A stretch of DNA of 64,000 nt from Saccharopolyspora gregorii (GTDB taxonomy: Bacteria > Actinomycetota > Actinomycetes > Mycobacteriales > Pseudonocardiaceae): assembly GCF_024734405.1 (NCBI RefSeq), contig NZ_CP059556.1, positions 3,100,001-3,164,000 on the forward strand. Direction: 5' to 3'. Positions 19,109 through 27,486 of the stretch are shown here, piece by piece (within the stretch, counting starts at the first letter, position 1; every line of letters begins with the position of its first letter). The notes beneath the pieces are model-generated. The model was given only the letters and a program-made list of their open reading frames with translations. It was not told the DNA's origin and did no database searches. Both the position numbers and the translations under genes were made by a program.

Positions 19109-19137
19109 CCGCAAAGCGTCACTGTGACGTTTTGCGG
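19109..19137. promoter_or_regulatory. 29-bp palindrome centred on GTCACTGTGAC
   Basis: Left half CCGCAAAGCGTCAC and right half GTGACGTTTTGCGG flank a central T, with one non-Watson-Crick pair (G/T). It lies 268 bp left of dif in gene-free DNA. It could be an operator or a factor-independent hairpin; the inner 11 bp recur in near-identical form at 47501-47511. Confidence 0.45.
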
Positions 19138-19404
19138 CGGACGGAGACCCGGTATGGGATGCCGTCGGGGATGGTTCGTTCGTGCCGTGGCGGCGAGCCG
19201 GCCGCCGCGCAGCCGGGACGCCGCCGCCAGGTGTCGTGTCGGGCACCGCGCCGCGAGCCGCCGAACGTCACCTCGCCGAACCGCCGAACGTCATCGCGCC
19301 GTCGAGCCACCACGGCGCCCGTCGGCGAACGCAGGCCCGACACACGCCCGCATCGCACACCCGGCCGCCGACCCCTCCCGACTCGGATCACCCGAGGTCA
19401 CCGA

Positions 19405-19432
19405 AGTGCCGATAATCTACATTATGTCAAGT
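19405..19432 (+). other. dif: dif site (XerCD chromosome dimer resolution)
   Basis: 28 bp reading AGTGCCGATAA (XerC arm), TCTACA (central hexamer), TTATGTCAAGT (XerD arm). It agrees with Escherichia coli dif at 20 of 28 positions, and the ATAA/TTATGT inner arms are identical. XerC and XerD recombine here to resolve chromosome dimers at the terminus. Support comes from its lone AT-rich character, placement in a gene-free region, and an apparent change in strand composition nearby. Orientation is given by the better-conserved XerD arm on the right. Confidence 0.82.
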
Positions 19433-19644
19433 AACGGAGATCCGACCTCCTCCGACCGCTCCCCGCGGCCGCACGAACGCTCCGCACACCACCGAGCCAG
19501 CACCCCGCCCGCACGGCACGCCGCACCACCGCCGGCACCGGCAACCATCGGCTCAGCCTCGGCGTCGGGACGAGCCAGCCACGTCGTACCCGCCGGTCAC
19601 CGCACCACCTGTCGCCTGTCGGTCCCCACCGGTAGGCAGTCCCC

Positions 19645-20022
19645 ATGCCGATGACGTTGACCGGGATCGAACACGCGTTCCGCTGTTTCTGGGGTGCCGA
19701 CACCTGCGCCCCCGAAGACCTCCCCAAGTGGTCGCCGCGGAACCCCGCGCGCGGCCAGTGCGGGGTGACCGCGCTGGTGCTGCAGGACTTCCTCGGCGGT
19801 GAGCTGCTGCGCGGCGAAGTCCTCGTCGCCGGTGCGCGGGTCGACTTCCACTGGTGGAACCTGCTCGGTTCGGTGGAGGTGGATCTGACCCGGGAGCAGT
19901 TCGCCCCCGAGGAGGTCGTCGGGCCGGGTGAGGTGGTCGTCCGCGGCCCGCTGCGGCGGATGCAGGCGGAGTACGAGCTGTTGCGCGAGCGGGTGCGGAC
20001 GCACCTCTCCCCCGTCGGCTGA
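19645..20022 (+). CDS. YunG-like protein
   Basis: 125-residue single-domain protein of the YunG type: FRCFWGADTCAPEDLPKWSPRNPARGQC is the conserved N-terminal region (Cys and Asn-Pro), followed by a beta-rich part DFHWWNLLGSVEVDLTREQF and a helical tail. Function is unknown; the GQCGVTALVLQDFLGGE segment looks like a papain-fold-type Cys environment, but this is inference. ATG 19645 or 19651 may be used. First gene to the right of dif; convergent with the SDR gene. Confidence 0.7.
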   Translation: MPMTLTGIEHAFRCFWGADTCAPEDLPKWSPRNPARGQCGVTALVLQDFLGGELLRGEVLVAGARVDFHWWNLLGSVEVDLTREQFAPEEVVGPGEVVVRGPLRRMQAEYELLRERVRTHLSPVG

Positions 20023-20025
20023 GCG

Positions 20026-20877
20026 CTAGCGCCGCAGTGCCGACGGTCGTGACTGCGGGTGCAGCCGGTAGAGCACGTCCATGTAGCGGGCGGGGAAGAG
20101 CCGAGCGAGCAGGTCCGGGACGACGGCCGAGGACGCGATGAGCACGCGGCGCTTGCGGCGGTGGACGCCGTCGAGGATCTGGGCGGCGGCCTTGTCGGCC
20201 GGGTAGGACAGCAGCTTCGCGTAGTTCGCCCTCCCCCGGGCCAGCTGTTGTTCGTCGACGCCGCTGGCGACGCGGGCGGATTCGGCGATGCGGGTGCGGA
20301 TGCCGCCGGGGTGCACGGTGGTGACGCCGATGCCTTGTTCGGCGAGTTCGTGGCGGAGGGCGTCGCTGAAGCCGCGCAGTGCGAACTTGCTCGCGGCGTA
20401 GGCGGATTGGCCGGGTGGCGCGATGAGGCCGTAGAGGCTGGAGACGTTGACGATGTGCGCGCCTTCGCCGAGCCGGGGCAGCAGCAGCCGGGTGAGGGTG
20501 ACGGGTGCGCGGAAGTTGATGTCGATGACCCAGTCGAACTCGTCGCCGGTGAGCTGGTCGAAGGTTCCGCCGAGGGCGACTCCGGCGTTGTTGATCAGCA
20601 GGGTGATGTGGGGTGCTGCGGTGGTGATGCGCTGGGCCAGGTCGTCGAGGGCCGGTGTGTCGGCGAGGTCGGCGACGTGGGTGTGCACGGTGCGGTCCGG
20701 GTGGGTGCCGCGGAGGGTGTCGGCGACGGTGGTGAGGCGGGCTTCGTCGCGGTCGATGAGGACGAGATCGCTGCCGCGGGCGGCGAGCTGGTGGGCCATC
20801 TGTTCGCCCATGCCGCTGGCGGCGCCGGTGAGGACGGCGGTGCCGCCGGTGAAGCGGTAGCGGTCGAGGGTGGGCAT
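20026..20877 (-). CDS. Short-chain dehydrogenase/reductase (SadH-like)
   Basis: 283-residue classical SDR, NAD(P)-dependent. Cofactor motif TGAASGMGEQMA near residue 18, NNAG near 93-96, catalytic Ser in VNVSSLYG, and YAASK supply the active site. The C-terminus (LLARLFPARYMDVLY) resembles mycobacterial SadH-type proteins. AAGGAG lies 6 nt before the ATG. It is 12 bp downstream of the AraC regulator on the same strand, so probably cotranscribed, and together with the divergent monooxygenase resembles the virS-mymA-sadH locus. Confidence 0.85.
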   Translation of the reverse strand: MPTLDRYRFTGGTAVLTGAASGMGEQMAHQLAARGSDLVLIDRDEARLTTVADTLRGTHPDRTVHTHVADLADTPALDDLAQRITTAAPHITLLINNAGVALGGTFDQLTGDEFDWVIDINFRAPVTLTRLLLPRLGEGAHIVNVSSLYGLIAPPGQSAYAASKFALRGFSDALRHELAEQGIGVTTVHPGGIRTRIAESARVASGVDEQQLARGRANYAKLLSYPADKAAAQILDGVHRRKRRVLIASSAVVPDLLARLFPARYMDVLYRLHPQSRPSALRR

Positions 20878-20889
20878 GCGTCTCCTTGC

Positions 20890-21963
20890 TCAGCGTCGTG
20901 GTGATCGAGTGTGGGTGGCCGTAGGCGTGGTGGCTTGACCTTGCGCGACGTTCTCGTGACTTCGTGCGACACGGCGCATGTCGCTGGGGGTGGTGTGCCA
21001 CCAGCGTCGGCAGCAGCGGCTGAGCGCGGATTGTTCGGAGAGGCCGAGCAGGGCGGCGATCCGGCCGAGGGGCAGGTCGGTGCTCGTGAGGTAGCGGTGG
21101 GCGGCGTGGCGGCGGGCGTCGTCGAGGAGTGCGGCGAAGGTGGTGCCTTCGTCGCGGAGCCGGCGTTGCAGGGTGCGGGGGTGCAGGTTGATGAGGTGGG
21201 CGATGGCGCCGATCTCGGGTGGTGTGGTGCCGAGGGCTTGGGTGAGGACGCTGCGGACGCGGGTGGTGAGGTCGGCGCTCTCCCCCGGTGTGCGTTCGGC
21301 GAGGTAGGCGAGGGCGAGTTGGCGGACGCGTTCGTCGGCGCCGGTGAGCGGTCGGGTGGTGAGGCTGCGGGGCAGGCGGAGCAGTGCGGCGGGGGCGCCG
21401 GTGGTGATGGGGGCGCCGAAGAACTCTTCGTAGACGTGCAGTGGTGCGGCGGGTGTGTGGGGCAGTTCGGCGGTGCGGAGTCCGTAGCGGCCTGCGGCGA
21501 GGAAGGTGATGGCGCGGTGCAGGAAGCCGAGTCCGAGGTCGATGGCTTGGCTGGAGGTGGGGGCGCCGGGTGGGAGTTCGTAGCGGAGGGCGGCGATGCC
21601 GGGTGTGCCGCGGGGGTCGTCGTCGAGGGTGATGGTGAGGGCGCGGGCGTGGACGAACAGGTAGCGGGTGGCGCATTCGAGTGCGTCGCCGATGGTGGGT
21701 GAGTTGCGGATGGCGAGGGCGAGGGGGCCGAGCATGCCGAGGTCCTGGCGGGCGGCGATGCGGAGTCCGAGGTCGGGTCGGTGCAGGTCGGCGGCCGCGG
21801 TTTCGAGGGTGGTGACGAGGGCGCGTTCGGGGACGAGGAGGTCGTCGGTGTCGAGTGCGGCGGTGGGCAGGCCTGCGGTGCGGGCGTAGTGCTCTGCGTC
21901 GCCGCCGAGTTCGGCGACGGTGGCGCGGAAGCCGCGCAGGCCTGCGGAGCGGATCACCGTCAT
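20890..21963 (-). CDS. AraC-family regulator (VirS-like)
   Basis: 357 residues: N-terminal Arabinose_bd-type sensing domain (LRGFRATVAELGGDAEHYARTAGL start; YLFVHARALTITL centre) and a C-terminal AraC double HTH (IGAIAHLINLHPRTLQRRLRDEG first helix pair, RIAALLGLSEQSALSRCCRRW second). This layout is that of VirS and OruR. ATG 21963 is chosen because homology starts with SAGLRGFRATVAELGG. It is divergent from the monooxygenase at 22033 with 69 bp between, which holds two direct GTCAAG repeats 21 bp apart, and it likely controls both sides. Confidence 0.85.
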   Translation of the reverse strand: MTVIRSAGLRGFRATVAELGGDAEHYARTAGLPTAALDTDDLLVPERALVTTLETAAADLHRPDLGLRIAARQDLGMLGPLALAIRNSPTIGDALECATRYLFVHARALTITLDDDPRGTPGIAALRYELPPGAPTSSQAIDLGLGFLHRAITFLAAGRYGLRTAELPHTPAAPLHVYEEFFGAPITTGAPAALLRLPRSLTTRPLTGADERVRQLALAYLAERTPGESADLTTRVRSVLTQALGTTPPEIGAIAHLINLHPRTLQRRLRDEGTTFAALLDDARRHAAHRYLTSTDLPLGRIAALLGLSEQSALSRCCRRWWHTTPSDMRRVARSHENVAQGQATTPTATHTRSPRR

Positions 21964-21973
21964 GTCGTCGAGG

Positions 21974-22000
21974 GTCAAGGAGTTGTCGTGTGGCGTCAAG
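21974..22000. promoter_or_regulatory. Direct GTCAAG repeats between virS-like and mymA-like genes
   Basis: GTCAAG occurs at 21974-21979 and again at 21995-22000, spaced 21 bp (two helical turns) on the same strand. AraC regulators commonly bind direct repeats at such spacing, and the pair lies in the 69-bp divergent promoter region. Confidence 0.4.
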
Positions 22001-22032
22001 ATCGGGTCGGGGTGGGTGCGGAGACTGGGGGC

Positions 22033-23541
22033 ATGTCGGAGTCTGCGGTGGATGTCGAGCACGTCGATGTGGTGGTCGTGGGTGCCGGGTTGTCCGGTGT
22101 CGGGGCGGCGTACCGGGTGAAGTCGGAGTGCCCTGGTCGTTCGTTGGCGGTGCTGGAGGCGCGGGACGTCTCGGGTGGGACGTGGGATCTGTTCCGGTAT
22201 CCGGGGGTGCGGTCGGATTCGGACATGGCGACGTTGGGGTATCCGTTCCGGCCGTGGCGGGGGTCGCGGCCGTTGGCGGATGGTGCGTCGATCTTGGAGT
22301 ACGTGCGGGCGACGGCTGCGGAGTTCGGGATCGAGGGGTTGATCCGGTACCGGACGAAGGTGGTGGCCGCGGAGTGGTCGAGCGCGGAGTCGCGGTGGAC
22401 GTTGCGGCTGGCGGTGCGGGGTGCGGACGGCGGGGTGTCGGAGCGGGTGTTGACGTGCGGGTTCTTGTACTCGTGCGCGGGTTATTACGACTACGAGCGT
22501 GGTCATGAGCCGGTTTTCCCGGGTGTGGAGTCGTTCGGTGGTGAGTTGGTGCATCCGCAGTTCTGGCCGGAGGGCTTGGATCATGCGGGCAAGCGGGTGG
22601 TGGTGATCGGTAGTGGTGCGACGGCGGTGACGTTGGTTCCGGCGATGGCGCGGGAGGCGGCGCGGGTGACGATGTTGCAGCGGTCGCCGACGTGGATCAG
22701 TCCGGTTCCGGGGCGGGACCGGAAGGCGGAGCGGTTGCGGGCGTGGTTGCCGGAGCGGGTGGCGAGCCGGTTGGTGCGGTGGAAGAACATCGCGTTCTCG
22801 ACGGCGTTCTTCCAGTTCTGCCAGCGTTTTCCGCGGGCGGCGCGGGGGTTGTTGACGCGGGTGAGCGCGCGGGCGTTGCGGGATGAGGCGGCGGTGCGGG
22901 AGCACTTCACGCCGTCGTACGACCCGTGGGACCAGCGGTTGTGCGCGGTGCCGGACGGGGATCTGTTCGGTGCGGTCCGGGAGGGGCGGGCCGAGGTGGT
23001 GACGGATCACGTGGAGTCGTTCGTGCCGGAGGGGGTCCGGTTGCGGTCGGGTCGGGTGTTGGCGGCGGATGTGGTGGTGTCGGCGACGGGGTTGCGGTTG
23101 TTGGCGTTCGGGGGGATTTCGTTGCGGGTGGACGGTCGTGCGGTGGAGTTGTCGGAGGAGTTCGTGTGGCGTGGGGCGATGGTGTCGGGGGTGCCGAACT
23201 TCGCGGTGTGCATCGGGTACACGAACGCGTCGTGGACGTTGCGGGCTGATCTGTCGTCGCGGTTGGTGTGCCGGGTGTTGGGGTTGATGGGTCGGCGGGG
23301 TTGGTCGGCGGTGGTGCCGGTGCCGGGTCGGGGGTTGCGGGCGCGGCCGTTGCTGGATCTGGCGTCGGGGTATGTGCAGCGGTCGATCGGCGCGTTCCCG
23401 CGGCAGGGTGATCGGGGTTCGTGGCGGGTGCGGCAGAACTACCCGTTGGATGCGGTGGCGACGTTGCGGGGTGGCTTGGCGCGGGAGTTGGTGCCGGTGC
23501 CGGTGTCGGGGGTCCGCTCCCCTGCTGTCACGGGGAGTTGA
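22033..23541 (+). CDS. Flavin-containing monooxygenase (MymA/Baeyer-Villiger type)
   Basis: 502-residue NADPH/FAD monooxygenase. FAD-binding VVVVGAGLSGVGAAYR starts near residue 12, followed by the GTWDLFRYPGVRSDSD segment typical of class B enzymes, and an NADPH-binding VVVIGSGATAVTLVPAMA near residue 190. ATG 22033 is preceded by GGGGG. It likely oxygenates ketones or hydrophobic carbonyl compounds; MymA homologues are linked to cell-envelope fatty acids. Codon use differs from most of the window: Leu is often TTG and the sense strand is G-rich. Divergent from the AraC gene, forming a VirS/MymA-like module. Confidence 0.87.
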   Translation: MSESAVDVEHVDVVVVGAGLSGVGAAYRVKSECPGRSLAVLEARDVSGGTWDLFRYPGVRSDSDMATLGYPFRPWRGSRPLADGASILEYVRATAAEFGIEGLIRYRTKVVAAEWSSAESRWTLRLAVRGADGGVSERVLTCGFLYSCAGYYDYERGHEPVFPGVESFGGELVHPQFWPEGLDHAGKRVVVIGSGATAVTLVPAMAREAARVTMLQRSPTWISPVPGRDRKAERLRAWLPERVASRLVRWKNIAFSTAFFQFCQRFPRAARGLLTRVSARALRDEAAVREHFTPSYDPWDQRLCAVPDGDLFGAVREGRAEVVTDHVESFVPEGVRLRSGRVLAADVVVSATGLRLLAFGGISLRVDGRAVELSEEFVWRGAMVSGVPNFAVCIGYTNASWTLRADLSSRLVCRVLGLMGRRGWSAVVPVPGRGLRARPLLDLASGYVQRSIGAFPRQGDRGSWRVRQNYPLDAVATLRGGLARELVPVPVSGVRSPAVTGS

Positions 23542-23772
23542 GCAGGGCGCGTTCGGTGCGGGTGGTGAGTCCGGCGAGCCGGGTGCGGCGGTCTCGGAGG
23601 GCCCGCTGCGGGATCGTGCCGGGTCGGCGGGCTGAACGCGCCGCCGGTGATCGGCGTGGTGGGGCTGCTCCCGCACTGCGGCGGCCTCGACGAACTCCTG
23701 GACGTAGGTGGACGGGAACGGCCCTCGGGCGGCTTCTGCTGCGATACGCCCGCGAAGCCGGTGCGAGTGGTC

Positions 23773-24057
23773 TCAGCAGCCGCTGCCACCGTCGCCGTTG
23801 CGGGCGTCACCGCGGCCCTCGCCGTCGAGGTCGCCGCTGACGTCGCCTCCGTCGAATCCGCGGCCGTGCACGGAGGTGCTGTGCGTGGAGGGGTGGGCGC
23901 CGCCGGCCCCGATGAACGGGGCCGCGGTGTAGCCGCTACCGCGCGGGGCGGGGCGGCGTCGAGCGAGCAGGCCGACCACCACGGCGAGCACGAGCACGAA
24001 GAGCGCCACTGCTGAGATCACGACGATCAACCCCCATCGTCTCGGGCTCAGTGCCAC
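23773..24057 (-). CDS. Small membrane-anchored hypothetical protein
   Basis: 94 residues with one N-terminal transmembrane helix (WGLIVVISAVALFVLVLAVV) after a short basic segment, then RRRP and a long Gly/Asp-rich tail probably outside the membrane, ending DGGSGC. GTG 24057 is the only good in-frame start; the ribosome site is weak. The repetitive DGGDVSGDLDGEG-type tail recalls low-complexity acidic tails. Unrecognised family. The 231 bp between its end and the monooxygenase show only fragments of possible coding character on the minus strand. Confidence 0.5.
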   Translation of the reverse strand: MALSPRRWGLIVVISAVALFVLVLAVVVGLLARRRPAPRGSGYTAAPFIGAGGAHPSTHSTSVHGRGFDGGDVSGDLDGEGRGDARNGDGGSGC

Positions 24058-24139
24058 CCGCGGGAGCCCGTTTCCGTTTCCAGTCCGAGCGGGCGTGTTC
24101 GGACGCTATCAGGTCGACGGCACCGCTGAACCGAGAACA

Positions 24140-24177
24140 GGTGGGTGACCAGCCTGTTCTTCGGCTGGTCACCCACC
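24140..24177. terminator. 15-bp perfect hairpin
   Basis: GGTGGGTGACCAGCC / GGCTGGTCACCCACC with loop TGTTCTTC lies between two minus-strand genes, 156 bp beyond the end of the BKACE gene (24333). It probably terminates that transcript. There is no T-run, as is usual here. Confidence 0.7.
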
Positions 24178-24332
24178 CCTGGCATCGGATCGCCGTTGAC
24201 CTCCGCCGGTCGCCGATCCTGTTCCACCGAGCGTCGATCGTGCGTCCGCTGCATCCCGGTTCGACGGCGCGGATGCCTGCTGCCTGCCGCGAGGAGCTGC
24301 CGCTCCCCCGCCGCTGGTGCGGGCGTGCGGTG

Positions 24333-25049
24333 TCAGCGGCTGGTGAGGATCCGGCTGGCGGTGGTGACGAGTGCGGCGTTGTCGGGGGCGATGTCGCCGT
24401 CGGGGAGTTGGAGGGTGTCTTCGAGGCCGATGCGGGTGTCGAGGCCGCGGTGGGCGGCGAGGGTGAGCACGGGCCAGGCGCCGGCGCCGGAGCCGTGCAG
24501 CAGGACGGGGCTGCGGGCGGGTCCGATGTGGTCGAGGAGGGTGTCGGCGGTGGTGGCGGCGCCGCGGGTGGTGGGGTCGGTGACTTCGGCGAGGACGCGC
24601 AGGACTCGGTCGCGGGTGGGTGCGGTGCGGAACCGGTCGGGTCCGTCGGTGCCGGAGTGCAGGCCTGCTTCGACGGCGATGCCGCGGTCGAGGAGGGCGG
24701 CGGCGATGTCGTCGGCGCCGTCTTCGTGCCAGTTCACCGAGGCGTGGTCGGGCAGCACGGTCCAGGAGCGGATGGCGGTGATGCGGTCGCGGGGGTCGGG
24801 TGCGGTCCAGGCTCCGGTGGTGATGCCGATGGGGGTTCCGGGTGTGGCGGCGCGGACGGCGAGCAGGGTGGCGGCGAGGATGTGCGGGTCGAGGCTGTCG
24901 GTGCCGTCGGGGTGTTTGGGGTGCAGGTGCAGTTCGGTGGCTCCGGCCGCGGTGCAGGCGGCTGCGGCGGTGGCGAGCTGTTCGGGGTGCACGGGCAGGT
25001 GGTGGTGCTCGCGGGGGGTGCGGGCGCCGTTGAGGCAGGCCTGGAGCAT
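24333..25049 (-). CDS. 3-keto-5-aminohexanoate cleavage enzyme family (BKACE)
   Basis: 238-residue TIM-barrel protein of the DUF849/BKACE family, which condenses beta-keto acids with acetyl-CoA. Metal-binding motifs are visible: ATELHLHPKHPDG (two zinc His) and RIGLEDTLQLPDG (zinc Glu). At 238 residues it is shorter than the usual 270-310, and the N-terminus lacks the common ATNG start region, so it may be a divergent member. Substrate unassigned; no lysine-fermentation neighbours are present. ATG 25049 has CAGG upstream. Confidence 0.82.
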   Translation of the reverse strand: MLQACLNGARTPREHHHLPVHPEQLATAAAACTAAGATELHLHPKHPDGTDSLDPHILAATLLAVRAATPGTPIGITTGAWTAPDPRDRITAIRSWTVLPDHASVNWHEDGADDIAAALLDRGIAVEAGLHSGTDGPDRFRTAPTRDRVLRVLAEVTDPTTRGAATTADTLLDHIGPARSPVLLHGSGAGAWPVLTLAAHRGLDTRIGLEDTLQLPDGDIAPDNAALVTTASRILTSR

Positions 25050-25155
25050 GTGCCTGATTGTGGCGGTTTCCGGGGGTGCGGGGTATTCGGTGCGCTGGGT
25101 CGTTGCCGTGCCGGTGGCGTGTCGTGATCATCGGTGGGGTGGTTAGCGTGGTGGT

Positions 25156-25437
25156 GTGGTGATGTTGGGTGCTCGGGAGCGGTTGGCGATCGATCGCCGG
25201 TTGGCGGGGTGGGATGTGGATTCGGCTCGGGGGCCGTGGACGCGGTGGTTGTTGGAGTCGGTGCGGGATCGGCCTGGGGTGCGGGCGGCGGAGTTGGCCG
25301 CGGAGGTGGGTCGTCCGGTGTCGCGGGTGAAGGCGCAGGCGTGGTGGTTGGCGGATCTGGGGTTGGTGGAGCGATCCGGTCAGTCGTACCGGTTGTCGGA
25401 GCGGGGCGCGGAGTACGTGGCGGGGCGGGGTGAATGA
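25156..25437 (+). CDS. Small winged-helix DNA-binding protein
   Basis: About 93 residues. The centre ([33 protein letters not shown]) reads as a winged helix with recognition helix VSRVKAQAW, and [20 protein letters not shown] forms the wing and final helix. Three successive starts (GTG 25156, GTG 25159, ATG 25162) have no ribosome site, so a leaderless transcript is possible. It resembles small actinobacterial HTH proteins with no ligand domain. Target unknown. The 304 bp up to the malate dehydrogenase start hold a possible TAGCAT promoter element near 25694 and nothing else seen. Confidence 0.6.
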   Translation: MVMLGARERLAIDRRLAGWDVDSARGPWTRWLLESVRDRPGVRAAELAAEVGRPVSRVKAQAWWLADLGLVERSGQSYRLSERGAEYVAGRGE

Positions 25438-25741
25438 GTGGTGGCGGGTGGGTGCGTCTGGGGTTCCGCCGCTGACGAGGAACCGACGGAGAACTCGCCG
25501 GGCGAGTTCGGGCGCGGGCAGCGAGGTTTCGCTTCCGCCGGGGTCCGCTCCCCTGGCCGGGGCTCTGGGTGATGCGGGTGGGTGCGCGGTTCGGGCCGGG
25601 TTGATCCGGCCTGCTCGGGTGGGTGCTGAATCGGTCCGGGCGGGTGCGGGTTGTGATCCGTTGCGGCGGCGCGTGCGGGGCGGCGGGTGCGGGATAGCAT
25701 CGCGGTCGGTAACCGTCCGGCGAGCAGGAAAGATTCCTCCT

Positions 25742-26728
<987 letters not shown>

Positions 26729-26738
26729 GCGGTGCGTT

Positions 26739-26780
26739 GACGGAGGGGCCTCGCCGGGTTGCCGGTGGGGCCCCTCCGTC
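26739..26780. terminator. Terminator of mdh
   Basis: Stem GACGGAGGGGCC / GGCCCCTCCGTC (12 bp, perfect) with an 18-nt apical part that can pair further through GCCGG. It begins 10 bp after the mdh stop codon. No T-run follows. Confidence 0.85.
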
Positions 26781-26841
26781 GTGTTCGGGGCCCCGGTGGC
26801 GGCGCGTGCAGGTGCTCGGCGCCGGTGTTCGGGTCGGGCCG

Positions 26842-27279
26842 TCAGGTGAGGGGTTCGAGGAGGAAGACGGGGATGTCGCGGTCGGTCTTGGCCTGGTAGT
26901 CGGCGTATTGGGGGAAGACGTCGACGGCGCGCTGCCACCACGTGGTCTTCTCGGCGCCGGTGAGTTCGCGGGCGCGCATGTCCTGCTTGCGGGTGCCGTC
27001 CTGGACTTCGACGTGGGGGTGGTGGCGGAGGTTGTGGTACCAGCGGGGGTGGCGGGTGGAGCCGCCGTAGGAGGCGACGGCGAGGTAGCGGCCGTCGTGT
27101 TCGACGCGCATGACCGGTACTTTGCGCAGCGCTCCGCTCGTGCGGCCGCGGTGGGTGATGATGATGATCGGTGCGCCGTGCAGGACGGTGCCTTCGGTGC
27201 CGCCGGAGGATTCGACGACGGCGACCTGGTCGCGGACCCACCGGGTGGGGCTGGGTAGGTAGTCACCGGTCAGGGGCAT
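26842..27279 (-). CDS. Deazaflavin (F420)-dependent nitroreductase family protein (Ddn-like)
   Basis: 145-residue split-barrel protein of the DUF385/Ddn family. Conserved parts are GAPIIIITHRGRTSGALRKVPV (cofactor phosphate-binding strand-loop), GGSTRHPRWYHNL, and YQAKTDRDIPVFLLEP at the C-terminus. Members use reduced F420 to reduce quinones, nitro compounds or menaquinone. ATG 27279 chosen from the family start. Divergent from the thioredoxin-reductase-like gene with a 207-bp spacer. Confidence 0.88.
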   Translation of the reverse strand: MPLTGDYLPSPTRWVRDQVAVVESSGGTEGTVLHGAPIIIITHRGRTSGALRKVPVMRVEHDGRYLAVASYGGSTRHPRWYHNLRHHPHVEVQDGTRKQDMRARELTGAEKTTWWQRAVDVFPQYADYQAKTDRDIPVFLLEPLT

Positions 27280-27486
27280 GGGGGTGAGTGTTTCCGAGGG
27301 TGTGGGCTCCGGCAACGCGGCGTCGCGGGATGCGCGGGTGCGGGTGGTGGGGTGTCGGGTCCGGGTGGTGTGGTCGCAGCGGGTGCGGGGCGCGGCGGCC
27401 GCGCGTCGTTCTTTTGCCGGTGTGGCAATTTTCTTCGCCGGATCGGCGCGGTGTGTGGAGCATCGGCTGCAGAGGAGGGATTTCCC

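Larger units (their letters stand above)
18605..19644. other. Gene-poor 1-kb region around dif
   Basis: No convincing coding sequence was found on either strand; apparent frames have poor composition and lack ribosome sites. The stretch contains two long palindromes (18826-18855, 19109-19137), a twofold direct repeat of CGCCGAACGTCA (19259-19270 and 19282-19293) and the dif-like site at 19405-19432. A frame starting at the ATG inside dif (19424) codes for low-complexity Ser/Pro/His sequence and is not believed. Confidence 0.6.

Noticed and set aside
23542-23772. Possible decayed gene on the minus strand between the monooxygenase and the small membrane protein
   Set aside because: Pieces such as FPSTYVQEFVEAAAV and TRLAGLTTRTERALLN look protein-like but are in different frames and match no family I know, so a pseudogene is not supported.
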